Shown piece after piece: positions 28,473 to 39,171 of a DNA stretch of 64,000 nucleotides. The translations under genes and the position numbers were made by a program. The stretch spans positions 10,564,001 through 10,628,000 of the forward strand of contig NZ_JAPNKC010000001.1 in NCBI RefSeq assembly GCF_026626705.1, in the 5' to 3' direction. The DNA comes from Pyxidicoccus sp. MSG2. GTDB taxonomy: Bacteria > Myxococcota > Myxococcia > Myxococcales > Myxococcaceae. Below the pieces are notes generated by a model. It saw only the letters and a list, made by a program, of their open reading frames with translations. It searched no databases and was not told where the DNA came from. The first letter of the stretch is position 1. Each line of letters opens with the position of its first letter.

Positions 28473-31400
28473 TCAGGAGGGTCCGCGTGCTTCCCTCACC
28501 AGCGCTCGCACCCGCTCCGTCCAGAGGGGCGCTTCGTGCGCCGTGGCTTCGACTTCCTGCACGCGGGCCAGGACTGTCGCGTCGTCACCCGCGGCCCGCG
28601 CCGCTCTCGCCGCCCAGACGAGAATCTCCAGGCGCTCGTCTGGTGTGGCCTGCTGCCGCGCCGCTTCCACCAGCGCGGCCCATTCCGGCGCGGCGTAGGG
28701 ATGCGTGCCCTGTGCTTCGTGCACCACGCGGCGGACCACCGACAACATCAGCCGGTCCCCAGGCAGCAGCCGCATTTGCGTGGAGGGCTCGTCCAACCAC
28801 GTGAGCTGGCGCGCGGCTTCCGGCAGGTCTCCCAGCTCGCAGCACAGGCGCGCCACGAGCAGTGCGTCCTGCGCCATGGAACTCGGGAAGAAGCGCTGGC
28901 TGAGCACTCCCGCGCGGCGGGCCAGGGGGAGCGCTTCCGCGGCCCGCCCCTGGTAGCCGAGCAGCAGCGACAGGTTGAAGGCCGAGGTCCGCTCTATCTG
29001 CACGTTGCCCAGCTCGCGCCCCAGCAACACGGCGCGCTCCAGGTCCGTCCGGGCTCCCTCCACGTCACGGCGTTGCACGTGCAACACCATCCGGTTGTTG
29101 AGCGCCACGCCCAGGTGCAGCGTGTCTCCCGTCGACTCGCAGAGCGCGATGGCCTCCTCGAAGCGCCTCGCCGAGTCTTCCAGGTTCCCCGTCCACGCCA
29201 GCATCGCGCCGAGCATGGCCAGCGCAATCGCCTCCGTCTCCGCGTCGCCTCCGGCCCGTGCGGCCTCCACGGCCCGCTCCAGTGGAGGCACCGCGCCCGT
29301 GATGTCCTCCCGCCTCACCACGACGCGCGCCTGGGCCAGCGCATGGCGCGCGGCCAGCTCCGGTGGCACGGCATCCCCCAGGCAGCGCAGGGCCTGCTCC
29401 AAGAGGGCCGTGGAGCCGTCCGGGTCGTCCTGCCAGTCGAGCGCAGTGGCCTCCTCCAGCAACAGGTCCGCCTCGTGCACCACGTCCCCGCGGGCCTCCG
29501 CCAGCGCCCGCGCGGCGCGCAGGTCCGCCAGGGCATCGTCGATGCGCTGCAGCCGGTAGCGCACGCGCCCGCGTCCGGACAGCAGCTCCAGCCGGACGGC
29601 GTCGTCCCCGCGCGGCAGCAGGTCCAGTGCGGCGGAGTAGTGGCGCTCCGCCTCCAGCAACCGGTGCGCGCGGCGCCCGGCCTCGGCCAGCATGCGGTGG
29701 AGCGCGAGCGCCTGGGGCACGTCTCCCGCGGCCTCGGCCAGCCGGGCCCTGCGAGTGGCGGGGGCGTCCGGCAGGGCCCGCAGCGCCGCCGCGCAGATGC
29801 GCCGCCGCAGGGCGGTGGGCAGCAGCGCGCCGAAGGCGTCGCGCAGGGTGGCGTGCTCGAAGCGCCAGCGCCGGGGCCCGCGTGGCTCCAGCATGCCCGC
29901 GCGCGCCAGCCGCTCCAGGGCGACACCCGGGTCCAGGGACAGGTCCAGCGCGTCGTCCGCCTCCAGGTGCGCGAGCGTCGCGGACAGCTCCTCCAGCCGC
30001 ACCTCGTCGCCCAGCAGCGCCGCCACCTGGAGCAGGGAGCGCAGTCCGGAGGGCAGGGCCGCGAGGCTCCGCTCCGCGAGTCGCTCGTCCGGGCGTGGGC
30101 TGTCCGAGGCCAGGCCGTGCAGCGCGTCCGCCGCCAGGTAGTTGCCGCCCCCCGCCTGGGCGCGAATGGCTCCGGCCGCGCGCAGCGCCCGCACCGTCTC
30201 CAGCATGCGCAGTGGTGAGCCGCCACACCGCTTCACCAGCTCCCGCAGGACGCCCTCGGCCAGCAGGTCCACGGGCCGCAGGAGCTGGCGCAGCAGCTCG
30301 CGGGCCGCGTCGTCCCGGAGCGGAGGCAGTTCCCGCTGCGCCGAGTCCCGCGCGCGCTCACCGAGGTACGGACGCAGGCCCAGGAGCCGGTGCCGCCCGG
30401 CGAGCACCACGCAGAGCGAAGCGTGGATTCCGGCCAGCGTGGCCAGCTCCAGCGCATCGAGCGCGGTCGGGTCCAGCGTGTGGGCGTCATCCACGAGCAC
30501 CACGAGCGGCCGTGCCGCGGCGAGCTGCCACAGCCGTGAGGCCAGGGCGCGGGCGATGAGCTGCCGCCGCGCGGCGGGATGCGAGGTGGGCTCCGAGCTC
30601 GCGAGGAGGTGGCGCACCGCCTCGTCGGGAGGCGTGGACGCCGGCAGTCCGAGCACGGTGGTGATGAGGTTGCGCAGGCCGCTCTCGCTGGCGCTGCCCT
30701 CGTCCGGCTGGGCTTCCACGAAGAGGACGGACACGCTCGGGGTCCCGCGCAGCTCGCGGTGCCACTCCGTGAGCAGGCGCGTCTTGCCCAGCCCCTCCTC
30801 GCCCAGCAGCGTGCGCAGGGCCGGAGCGCCGCTGGCGCGGACTTGCGCGAGGCCCTCTCGCAACCAGGCCAGCTCCGCCTCCCGGCCCAGCGTGACGTCG
30901 ATGGAGGGCAGCACCACCTCGGGCGCCAGCGTGCGGCCTGGCTCGGCATCGCCCAGGTGGGCGCGGGCCTCCTCGGTGAGCGTGGGCTGCGCGACAGTGC
31001 CGGGCGCCGGGGGAGCAGGCCACCAGCGCTCGGGACGCTCCAGCGCGGCGCCGCCCACCGTCATCCTCCCGGCACGCTCGCGGATGCGCAGGGGCGCGCA
31101 GTGGATGATGCGCTCCGCGCCGGACGGGAGCATCGGGGCCAGGGCCTCGGCGGACTTGAGCGCCGCGCGCAGTCCCACCTCCACCGTGCCCGCATGGGGG
31201 AACGCGAAGACGGCGAGCCCTGCCTCCACCCGCGCCAGCTCCGCGCCGAACGCCGCGAGCTGCGAGAGCATTGCCGGCACGTCCATCGACGTCTTCACCC
31301 CGAGCAGGGCCACCTCCCGCGGGCCCTGGGGCGCACGGGTCGCCTCCGTGTCGTCTTTCGAAGACGAAGGCGCGGAAGCGGAGGGCTCCCCGTGCCGCCC

Positions 31401-32318
31401 CGTCGTGTCCGCCAGCACGCGCCGCAGGTCCGCCGCCAGCGCCGCCGCGCTCGGGAACCGCTCCTCCGGGTCCTTCGCCAGCAGCCGCTGCACCAGGACT
31501 TCGACTGGCGCGGGCACCGGCCAGGGCGCCAGCTCCCTCAGTGAGGGAGGCCGGCGCGACACGTGCGCCTGCAACACGGCCGCAGAGTCACCGACGAACG
31601 GTGGCCGTCCGCACAGCAGCTCGAAGTAGACGACTCCCAGGCTGTACAGGTCCGCCCGCGCGTCGATGCTCCGGGCGTCGCGGCATTGCTCGGGCGCCAT
31701 GTACTCGTGGGTGCCCAGGCGCTGGCCCGTGCGCGTCAGGGTGACGGCGGGCGCCGTGGCGTCCTCCGTCGCGCCCAGGCGCGCCAGGCCGAAGTCCAGG
31801 AGCACGGCCCGGGCTCCGGCGAGCATCACGTTCTCCGGCTTGACGTCCCGGTGCACGACGGCCGCGGCGTGCACGTGCCCCATGGCCTCCGCCAGCGCCA
31901 CCATGAGGGGTGCGGCCTCGGCCCACGGCAGCGCACCCGGACCGGGCAGCTCCGCCAGCCTGCGCGCGAGCGTGAGCCCGTCGATGCGCTCCATCACCAC
32001 CAGCGGCTCACCGGCGCGCGTCGTCCCCTGGCCCAGCAGCCGGGGCGCGGCGGGTGGACCGATGCGGCGCAGCGCCTCCACCTCGCGCTCCAGCCGCTCG
32101 CTCGCCAGGGGCTCCAGCACCTTGAGGGCCACCTCGCGCCCGTCCTCGGCCCGGAGCGCGGAGAAGACGCGACCGAAGCCGCCACGCCCCAGGGGGCCTC
32201 CCACGGTGTAGCCCGTCACCTCCGGGGGCACGGCCGGGGCCACCGGCGGGCGCGGCTCGGCCGAGGGGTGGAGGGGGCAGCGCTCCGCCACGCGGCGGTG
32301 ACAGGTGGGACAGCGCAT
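28473..32318 (-). CDS. Large Ser/Thr kinase with AAA ATPase and TPR-like repeats
   Basis: A 1281-residue multidomain protein. An N-terminal zinc-ribbon-like segment (MRCPTCHRRVAERC) precedes a complete kinase: VGGPLGRGGFGRVFSALR, VALKVLEP, VVHRDVKPENVMLA, LLDFGLARLG and EYMAPEQCRDA. Residues about 330-440 resemble a cyclase-like regulatory fold (LLGVKTSMDVPAMLSQLAAF). An AAA/STAND-type ATPase follows, with Walker A LLGEEGLGKTRLLTEW and RPLVVLVDDAHTLDP as Walker B. The C-terminal 500 residues are Ala/Leu/Arg-rich helical repeats of TPR type. This layout is common in myxobacterial signalling kinases. It is probably cytoplasmic and cotranscribed with the smaller kinase downstream. Confidence 0.92.
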   Translation of the reverse strand: MRCPTCHRRVAERCPLHPSAEPRPPVAPAVPPEVTGYTVGGPLGRGGFGRVFSALRAEDGREVALKVLEPLASERLEREVEALRRIGPPAAPRLLGQGTTRAGEPLVVMERIDGLTLARRLAELPGPGALPWAEAAPLMVALAEAMGHVHAAAVVHRDVKPENVMLAGARAVLLDFGLARLGATEDATAPAVTLTRTGQRLGTHEYMAPEQCRDARSIDARADLYSLGVVYFELLCGRPPFVGDSAAVLQAHVSRRPPSLRELAPWPVPAPVEVLVQRLLAKDPEERFPSAAALAADLRRVLADTTGRHGEPSASAPSSSKDDTEATRAPQGPREVALLGVKTSMDVPAMLSQLAAFGAELARVEAGLAVFAFPHAGTVEVGLRAALKSAEALAPMLPSGAERIIHCAPLRIRERAGRMTVGGAALERPERWWPAPPAPGTVAQPTLTEEARAHLGDAEPGRTLAPEVVLPSIDVTLGREAELAWLREGLAQVRASGAPALRTLLGEEGLGKTRLLTEWHRELRGTPSVSVLFVEAQPDEGSASESGLRNLITTVLGLPASTPPDEAVRHLLASSEPTSHPAARRQLIARALASRLWQLAAARPLVVLVDDAHTLDPTALDALELATLAGIHASLCVVLAGRHRLLGLRPYLGERARDSAQRELPPLRDDAARELLRQLLRPVDLLAEGVLRELVKRCGGSPLRMLETVRALRAAGAIRAQAGGGNYLAADALHGLASDSPRPDERLAERSLAALPSGLRSLLQVAALLGDEVRLEELSATLAHLEADDALDLSLDPGVALERLARAGMLEPRGPRRWRFEHATLRDAFGALLPTALRRRICAAALRALPDAPATRRARLAEAAGDVPQALALHRMLAEAGRRAHRLLEAERHYSAALDLLPRGDDAVRLELLSGRGRVRYRLQRIDDALADLRAARALAEARGDVVHEADLLLEEATALDWQDDPDGSTALLEQALRCLGDAVPPELAARHALAQARVVVRREDITGAVPPLERAVEAARAGGDAETEAIALAMLGAMLAWTGNLEDSARRFEEAIALCESTGDTLHLGVALNNRMVLHVQRRDVEGARTDLERAVLLGRELGNVQIERTSAFNLSLLLGYQGRAAEALPLARRAGVLSQRFFPSSMAQDALLVARLCCELGDLPEAARQLTWLDEPSTQMRLLPGDRLMLSVVRRVVHEAQGTHPYAAPEWAALVEAARQQATPDERLEILVWAARAARAAGDDATVLARVQEVEATAHEAPLWTERVRALVREARGPS

Positions 32319-32456
32319 TCGAAGGGAGAACGCCTGACCCGGGGAATCATCGCCGGTCAGCCGCGAGGACGGAAGGAGACCCTGCGTCTAGCCCTCGCGG
32401 CCACCGGGGAGGGGCGAGGAAGGCTCGGAGACGGCCCGGAGGCCCTCCCGGGACAC

Positions 32457-32693
32457 TCAGTCCGACATCTCCGGCAGGTCGGGCAGCGTGTCCGGGTCCA
32501 GCTTGAGGATGACGCACAGCCGCGTCAGCGTGGAAATGGTGGGCACCATGACCCCCCGCTCCACCCGGGCGAGGACCTCCACGGGAATCTCCAGACGCTC
32601 GGCGACCTCTTCCATGCCGAGCCCCGCCTGCTGGCGGGAGGCCTTCAGTGCCGCGCCGAGCACCTCGGCCTTTTCCCTCCGACTCGTGTTCAT
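32457..32693 (-). CDS. Small XRE-family DNA-binding protein
   Basis: A 78-residue helix-turn-helix protein: LGAALKASRQQAGLGMEEVA and LEIPVEVLARVERGVMVP form the recognition region, and TISTLTRLCVILKLDPDTL completes the five-helix fold. I chose the ATG at 32691-32693 because it begins directly before the domain. In-frame ATGs further upstream (32705, 32729) have equally weak ribosome-binding sequences, so the N terminus may be up to 12 residues longer. It lies 138 bases before the large kinase in the same orientation and could regulate it. Confidence 0.82.
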   Translation of the reverse strand: MNTSRREKAEVLGAALKASRQQAGLGMEEVAERLEIPVEVLARVERGVMVPTISTLTRLCVILKLDPDTLPDLPEMSD

Positions 32694-32965
32694 GGCCCCG
32701 AGCATGACGCCATCCGGTCCGTCCGTCATCCAATTCACCACATGGACTGTACCCGACGCATGGCCTCGAACATTGGCGCCGGGCCCGGGGGCCCCCGTGC
32801 AAGCCACCCTCCCGTCCCCGGTAGGTGTGCGGCCCGGCGGGGAGGGACTGGCCACCCCGTCAGGTCGTGCGCACGGTGGCGGTAGGGGGCTGTGGCATTG
32901 GCGCCAGGGGCTGTGTTAGGTCGCCCCTCCCCGGTATCCCCCTGGGCAGGAGACAGGAGAAGCGA

Positions 32966-33373
32966 ATGGCCCGTCGCCACGTCCGCGTCGTCGGTGCAAT
33001 GCTCCAGAACGACGGGGGGCGCTACCTCATCACCCAGCGCCCTCCCAAAGCTTCGCTGCCCCTGCTGTGGGAGTTCCCCGGCGGCCGCGTGGAGGAGGGC
33101 GAGGACGACGCCACCGCGCTCGCCCGGGAGATTCAGGAGGAGATGGGCGTGGCCGTGCACGTGCTCGAGCAGGCCATGCACACCCGCCACGAGTACCCGA
33201 CCTACGACATCGACTTCCGCGTCTTCCACTGCCGGATGGCCGAGCCCGAGGGCAACATCCGCCACCTGCGCGTGCACGACCACCGCTGGGTGACGCTGGA
33301 GGAGATGTCCGGCTACCGCTTCCCGGACGCGGACGCCAAGACGCTGGCGAAGCTGCTCGACCTGGACTCCTGA
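32966..33373 (+). CDS. NUDIX hydrolase (MutT-like)
   Basis: A 135-residue NUDIX protein. The full catalytic signature G-x5-E-x7-REUxEExGU is present: GGRVEEGEDDATALA followed by REIQEEMGV. The N-terminal RRHVRVVGAMLQNDGGRYLI and the C-terminal HRWVTLEEMSGYRFP match (8-oxo-)dGTP-cleaning enzymes. Role: hydrolysis of oxidised or unwanted nucleoside triphosphates. AGGAGA lies upstream of the ATG at 32966. A lipoprotein gene begins one base after its stop, so the two are cotranscribed. Confidence 0.93.
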   Translation: MARRHVRVVGAMLQNDGGRYLITQRPPKASLPLLWEFPGGRVEEGEDDATALAREIQEEMGVAVHVLEQAMHTRHEYPTYDIDFRVFHCRMAEPEGNIRHLRVHDHRWVTLEEMSGYRFPDADAKTLAKLLDLDS

Positions 33374-33374
33374 C

Positions 33375-34310
33375 GTGTCGGCCCGACTGGCCCTCGTCCT
33401 GGCCCTGCTGGGGGGCCTGTTCGCCGGCTGCTCGCGCTCCAAGCCCGTCCCGCCCGGAGCCACCCCTCCGGATGCCGGCTCCCAGGTGCCCGCCGTAGGG
33501 GTGCCCGGCTGTACCCTCTACGGCGAGCCCCGCCAGACGGGCACCGTGCCGGACGTGCTGCCCGAGTTGTCCGGCCTGGCCGCCAGCCAGCGCCACCCCG
33601 GCGCCTTCTGGGCGCACAACGACTCCGGCAACGCCTTCGAGGCGTTCGCCATCGACGAGAAGGGCGCCGTCCGCGCGAAGCTGACGCTCACCGGCGCCGA
33701 CCCCCGCGACGTCGAGGACGTGGCGGTGGGCCCCTGCGTCCCCGGGGACTCGCGCTCGTGCGTCTTCCTGGCGGACATCGGCGACAACTTCGAGCGCCGT
33801 GACGTGCTGCGCATCTACCGCTTCGCGGAGCCCGAGGCGCTCGCCGACGCCACCGTGCCCGTGGAGGTGCTCTCCTTCTCGTACCCCGACGGCTCGCACG
33901 ACGCGGAGTCGCTCATCCTGGACGCGCGCTCCGGGCGGCTGGCCGTCATCACCAAGACACGCAGCTCGCTGGGCGACGTCTTCGCCCTGGACGGGGCCCG
34001 GCCGGGCGCGACGGTGACGGCGACGAAGCTGGGTTCGCTGGAGGTGCCGGAGGGACTGGATGTGGCCACCACCGCCGCGTCGCTCCACCCGTCCGGCCAG
34101 CGGCTGCTGCTGCGCACGTACAGCCGGGTGTGGGAAGTGCGACAGCCGGACGCCGCCCGCCTGGAAGACCTCCTGAAAGGGCAGGTGGTCGAAGTGCCGG
34201 GTGCAAGCCAGGCTCAGGCGGAGGCCATCACGTTCCTACAGGACGGTAACGGCTACCTGCTGGGCACGGAGTTCACCAATCAACCCTTGTGGCTCACGGG
34301 ATGTCGCTGA
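33375..34310 (+). CDS. Lipoprotein of unknown function with beta-propeller-like repeats
   Basis: A 311-residue exported protein starting at the GTG one base after the NUDIX stop. The signal ARLALVLALLGGLFAGC is a lipoprotein leader with Cys at residue 19. The mature part has an alternating strand pattern with LPELSGLAASQRHPGAFWAH, HNDSGNAFEAFAID, DPRDVEDVAVGPCV and HDAESLILDARSGRLAVIT, resembling esterase/phytase-like beta-propellers that sense or bind extracellular ligands. I do not recognise a named family with confidence. Confidence 0.78.
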   Translation: MSARLALVLALLGGLFAGCSRSKPVPPGATPPDAGSQVPAVGVPGCTLYGEPRQTGTVPDVLPELSGLAASQRHPGAFWAHNDSGNAFEAFAIDEKGAVRAKLTLTGADPRDVEDVAVGPCVPGDSRSCVFLADIGDNFERRDVLRIYRFAEPEALADATVPVEVLSFSYPDGSHDAESLILDARSGRLAVITKTRSSLGDVFALDGARPGATVTATKLGSLEVPEGLDVATTAASLHPSGQRLLLRTYSRVWEVRQPDAARLEDLLKGQVVEVPGASQAQAEAITFLQDGNGYLLGTEFTNQPLWLTGCR

Positions 34311-34447
34311 TCTGGCGCAAGGGTCGGCACTGCCCGTGAAGCCCGCTTGCCGGGTTGACGGTATGGCGACGGTGAACATCTTTGGCCACAGCCAGGGTGC
34401 CCCCACATGGGCAAGGTGTCCCTGTGAGTGGGAGGGGGAGGGCGAGC

Positions 34448-36514
<2,067 letters not shown>

Positions 36515-36623
36515 CGGGACGCCTGGGCGCCTGCCCTGCTGCCGTCCATTCGCCCACCGACGCCGCGGCTGCCTGCGGCGTCCGGTGGGCGAAATTATCT
36601 TGAGCGCTAAAGGAGGCGTCGCC

Positions 36624-36869
36624 GTGGAGAACAGGATCGGCAAGAGCTACGTGGCCCGGAAGACCCTTTTCGCGAAGGGGCTGAAGGATGGACGGCTCAC
36701 GGTTCAGGAGATCGAGGAGGCGCTGCCTCCGGGGACCCTGACGGCGGCGGAGCGGTGGCTCCTCTACTACTCGCTGCGCGCGGCGCAGGTGGAGATCATC
36801 GACGAAGTCACGGGACAGGTGGACCACGGCTTCATGGCCGAGACTCCCGCCGCCCCGCAGGAGCATTAG
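36624..36869 (+). CDS. Free-standing sigma-70 region 1.1-like small protein
   Basis: An 81-residue protein starting at a GTG with AGGAGG seven bases upstream. Residues about 12-60 (TLFAKGLKDGRLTVQEIEEA, LTAAERWLLYYSLRAAQVEI) follow the pattern of region 1.1 of primary sigma factors, where a helix, a G-x-LT-x-EEI turn and a final V-E-I-I-D strand are conserved. In sigma-70 this part blocks free sigma from binding DNA. Here no other sigma region is present, so the protein could act as a regulator or anti-sigma mimic, but that is inference. It lies between ftsH and grpE in the same orientation. Confidence 0.75.
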   Translation: MENRIGKSYVARKTLFAKGLKDGRLTVQEIEEALPPGTLTAAERWLLYYSLRAAQVEIIDEVTGQVDHGFMAETPAAPQEH

Positions 36870-36968
36870 GCTCCTCGCGCGTTGACAGGTGCGCGCTCGC
36901 GGTTACGTTCCGGGCAATCCAACCCACACGCGCACGCGCGCACCTCCCATCGCCTCAGGTTCCTCGAC

Positions 36969-37589
36969 ATGGCCGGCAATCCCCACAGCGACGCAACCCC
37001 TGAAGCCCCGCAGGCCCAGACCGCCAACGGCGGGGCGCCCGGCCCGGCCTCCGAGGAGGCCACCGCGCAGCAGCCGACGGAGCCCTCTGCGCCGAAGGCC
37101 GACCCGGAGAAGGAGCGACTGCTGGCGGAGCTGGACGGCACCCGGAAGAAGTACGACCAGCTCGCCCGCGCCTACCAGGACGTGAACCGGGACCGGGAGG
37201 AGTTCAAGCAGCGGCTCACCCGCGAGCGCGACCGGATGATGGACGTGGAGCGCGGCAACGTCGCCACCACGCTCCTGGAGGCCATCGACGAGCTGGACCG
37301 GTGCCTGGCGGTGAGCGGCCAGGACGCGTCCCCCCTGGCCCAGGGCGTGCGGATGATCCGCGACGCACTGTTGACCAAGGTGCAGGGCACCGGAATCGAG
37401 CGCATCCAGGTGGTGGGGCAGCGGTTCGACCCCAACGTGGCTGAGGCCTCGGACATGGAGATCACCACCACCCCGGACGAGGACCAGCGCGTCATCTCCG
37501 AGGTGCGCGCGGGCTACCGGCTGAAGGACCGCATCATCCGCCCCGCCCGGGTCAAGGTGGCCAAGTACGTGGCCCCGGCCCAGGCCTGA
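36969..37589 (+). CDS. grpE: Nucleotide exchange factor GrpE
   Basis: Cochaperone that releases ADP from DnaK. The 206-residue protein has an acidic, disordered N terminus, a long coiled coil (KERLLAELDGTRKKYDQLAR, QDVNRDREEFKQRLTRERDR) and the C-terminal beta-wing (GIERIQVVGQRFDPNVAEAS, RVISEVRAGYRLKDRIIRPA, RVKVAKY). Length and order are normal for GrpE. No dnaK or dnaJ is in the window. It follows the region 1.1-like gene by about 100 bases. Confidence 0.95.
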   Translation: MAGNPHSDATPEAPQAQTANGGAPGPASEEATAQQPTEPSAPKADPEKERLLAELDGTRKKYDQLARAYQDVNRDREEFKQRLTRERDRMMDVERGNVATTLLEAIDELDRCLAVSGQDASPLAQGVRMIRDALLTKVQGTGIERIQVVGQRFDPNVAEASDMEITTTPDEDQRVISEVRAGYRLKDRIIRPARVKVAKYVAPAQA

Positions 37590-37620
37590 GGGCAAAAGGC
37601 GTCACAGCCCGGGAAGGGAG

Positions 37621-37648
37621 CGACCGGGGCCGCTGTTGGCCCCGATCG
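37621..37648. terminator. Hairpin between grpE and the HtrA gene
   Basis: CGGGGCC pairs with GGCCCCG around the loop GCTGTT, extended by three more pairs after a C/A mismatch. It lies 31 bases after the grpE stop and ends two bases before the first in-frame ATG of the HtrA gene, with no T run. A TATAAG sequence follows at 37662-37667, suggesting that the HtrA gene has its own promoter and that its start may be the GTG at 37678. Confidence 0.45.
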
Positions 37649-37650
37649 CC

Positions 37651-39102
37651 ATGGCCCGCCGTATAAGCTGCCCCTCCGTGCTCTCCCGACTGCTTCCCGT
37701 CCTCCTCGTGCTGGCGCTCGCCCCCGTGGCGCGTGCCGACGAGGGTCCGCTCGACTCATGGCTCCAGGCGCGGGTGCGCGAGCACACCGCTTGGTTCGCC
37801 GCCCAGGCCGCGGGAGAGGGCCGCTCCAGCACCCTGGGGCTGTGGCGGGAGCGCGCCCCGGGCGACAAGGTCCTCCCCGACTTCGTGCCTCCCACGTCGC
37901 TGGGCCCGCTGATCCGCGCGGTGGAGGCGGGCGTGGTCAACATCACCACGGTGGCCCTGCGTGAGAGCGGGCTCGGGGGGATGAAGAAGGCCACCGGCTC
38001 CGGCTTCGTGCTGACGCCGGACGGCCTGGTCGTCACCAACAACCACGTGGTGGCCGGGGCGCGGCAGATTGCCGTCCGCCTGTCGGACGGCCGCGAGTTC
38101 TCCGCCGAGGTGGTGGGCCGCGACGCCTCCACGGACGTGGCGCTGCTGCGGCTGAGCGGCGTCGGCCTGGGCAACCTGCCGGCCGTCTACCTCGGTGACT
38201 CGGACAGGCTGGAGGTGGGGGACTGGGTGGTGGCCATCGGCAACCCGTTCGGCCTGGACCACTCGGTGGCGCACGGGATGATTTCCGCCAAGGAGCGCGT
38301 GCTGGGCGTGGGCCAGTTCGACGACTTCATCCAGACGGACGCCCTCATCAACCCCGGCAACTCCGGCGGCCCGCTCTTCAACATGAAGGGCGAGGTGGTG
38401 GGGGTGACGACGGCCATCATCAGCCAGGGGCAGGGCATCGGCTTCGCGGTGCCCATCAACCTGGTGAAGGACCTGCTGCCCAACCTCCGGGAGAACGGGA
38501 AGCTGGAGCGCGGCTGGCTGGGCGTGGTCATCAACGACGATGGCGGCAACGGCGAGCGGCGCGCCCCGGTGGTGAAGGACGTCTACAAGGACAGCCCGGC
38601 CGCGTCCGCCGGCATCCGCCCTGGGGACCGGCTGGTGGCGGTGAATGGGCGCGCGATTGCGTCCTACCTGCAGCTCTTGCGCAAGGTGGCGCTGCTGGCG
38701 CCCGGCACCGAGGCGCGGCTGACGCTGCAGCGCGAGGGCGTGACGCGGGAGGTGTCCGTGCGGCTCATCGTCCGGCCGGCGCAGGAGGCCACCGAGGGGC
38801 TCATCCAGCGGACCTCCAGTGAGCAGGACGTGGGGCTGGCGCTGCGAGACCTCACGCCAGAGGTGGCGGCGCCGCTGGGCGAGGAGGCCTGGTCCGGGGC
38901 GCTGGTGTCCACCGTCACGCCGCGCAGCCCGGCGGACGATGCGGGCCTGCGCCCGGGGGACGTGGTGACGGAGGTGAATCGCCGCCGGGTGAAGGACGCG
39001 GCCGGGGTGCGCGCGGCGCTCGCGAAGGGGAGCGCCGGGGCCAGCATCCTGCTGCGGGTGAAGCGGGGCGACGCGCTCCAGTACGTGGCCATCGCCCGGT
39101 GA
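37651..39102 (+). CDS. HtrA/Deg-type periplasmic serine protease with two PDZ domains
   Basis: A 483-residue exported protease. The signal peptide is SRLLPVLLVLALAPVARA. The trypsin-like domain has the full triad: His in LVVTNNHVVAGARQ, Asp in DASTDVALLRLSG and Ser in INPGNSGGPLFNMKG. Two PDZ domains follow (DSPAASAGIRPGDRLVAVNG and SPADDAGLRPGDVVTEVNRR). It degrades or refolds damaged envelope proteins. The start is uncertain between ATG 37651 and GTG 37678; the latter sits just after a TATAAG box and gives a cleaner signal peptide. The last 14 codons are duplicated immediately downstream. Confidence 0.95.
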   Translation: MARRISCPSVLSRLLPVLLVLALAPVARADEGPLDSWLQARVREHTAWFAAQAAGEGRSSTLGLWRERAPGDKVLPDFVPPTSLGPLIRAVEAGVVNITTVALRESGLGGMKKATGSGFVLTPDGLVVTNNHVVAGARQIAVRLSDGREFSAEVVGRDASTDVALLRLSGVGLGNLPAVYLGDSDRLEVGDWVVAIGNPFGLDHSVAHGMISAKERVLGVGQFDDFIQTDALINPGNSGGPLFNMKGEVVGVTTAIISQGQGIGFAVPINLVKDLLPNLRENGKLERGWLGVVINDDGGNGERRAPVVKDVYKDSPAASAGIRPGDRLVAVNGRAIASYLQLLRKVALLAPGTEARLTLQREGVTREVSVRLIVRPAQEATEGLIQRTSSEQDVGLALRDLTPEVAAPLGEEAWSGALVSTVTPRSPADDAGLRPGDVVTEVNRRRVKDAAGVRAALAKGSAGASILLRVKRGDALQYVAIAR

Positions 39103-39143
39103 AGCGGGGCGAAGTGCTTCAGTCCGTCGCCATCGCCCGGTGA
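39061..39143 (+). repeat. 41-bp tandem duplication of the HtrA 3' end
   Basis: Bases 39061-39102 (the last 14 codons including TGA) recur at 39102-39143 with five mismatches in 42 bases and a second TGA. The first copy reads KRGDALQYVAIAR, the second would read KRGEVLQSVAIAR. The period of 41 puts the second copy out of frame and after the stop, so it is not translated with the protease. Confidence 0.85.
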
Positions 39144-39171
39144 GGCGGGGGCGGCGTGCCGCCACCTCAGG

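Noticed and set aside
39102..39143. The second copy of the HtrA terminal codons as a separate small gene
   Set aside because: It has no start codon or ribosome-binding sequence and its only similarity is to the adjacent gene end.
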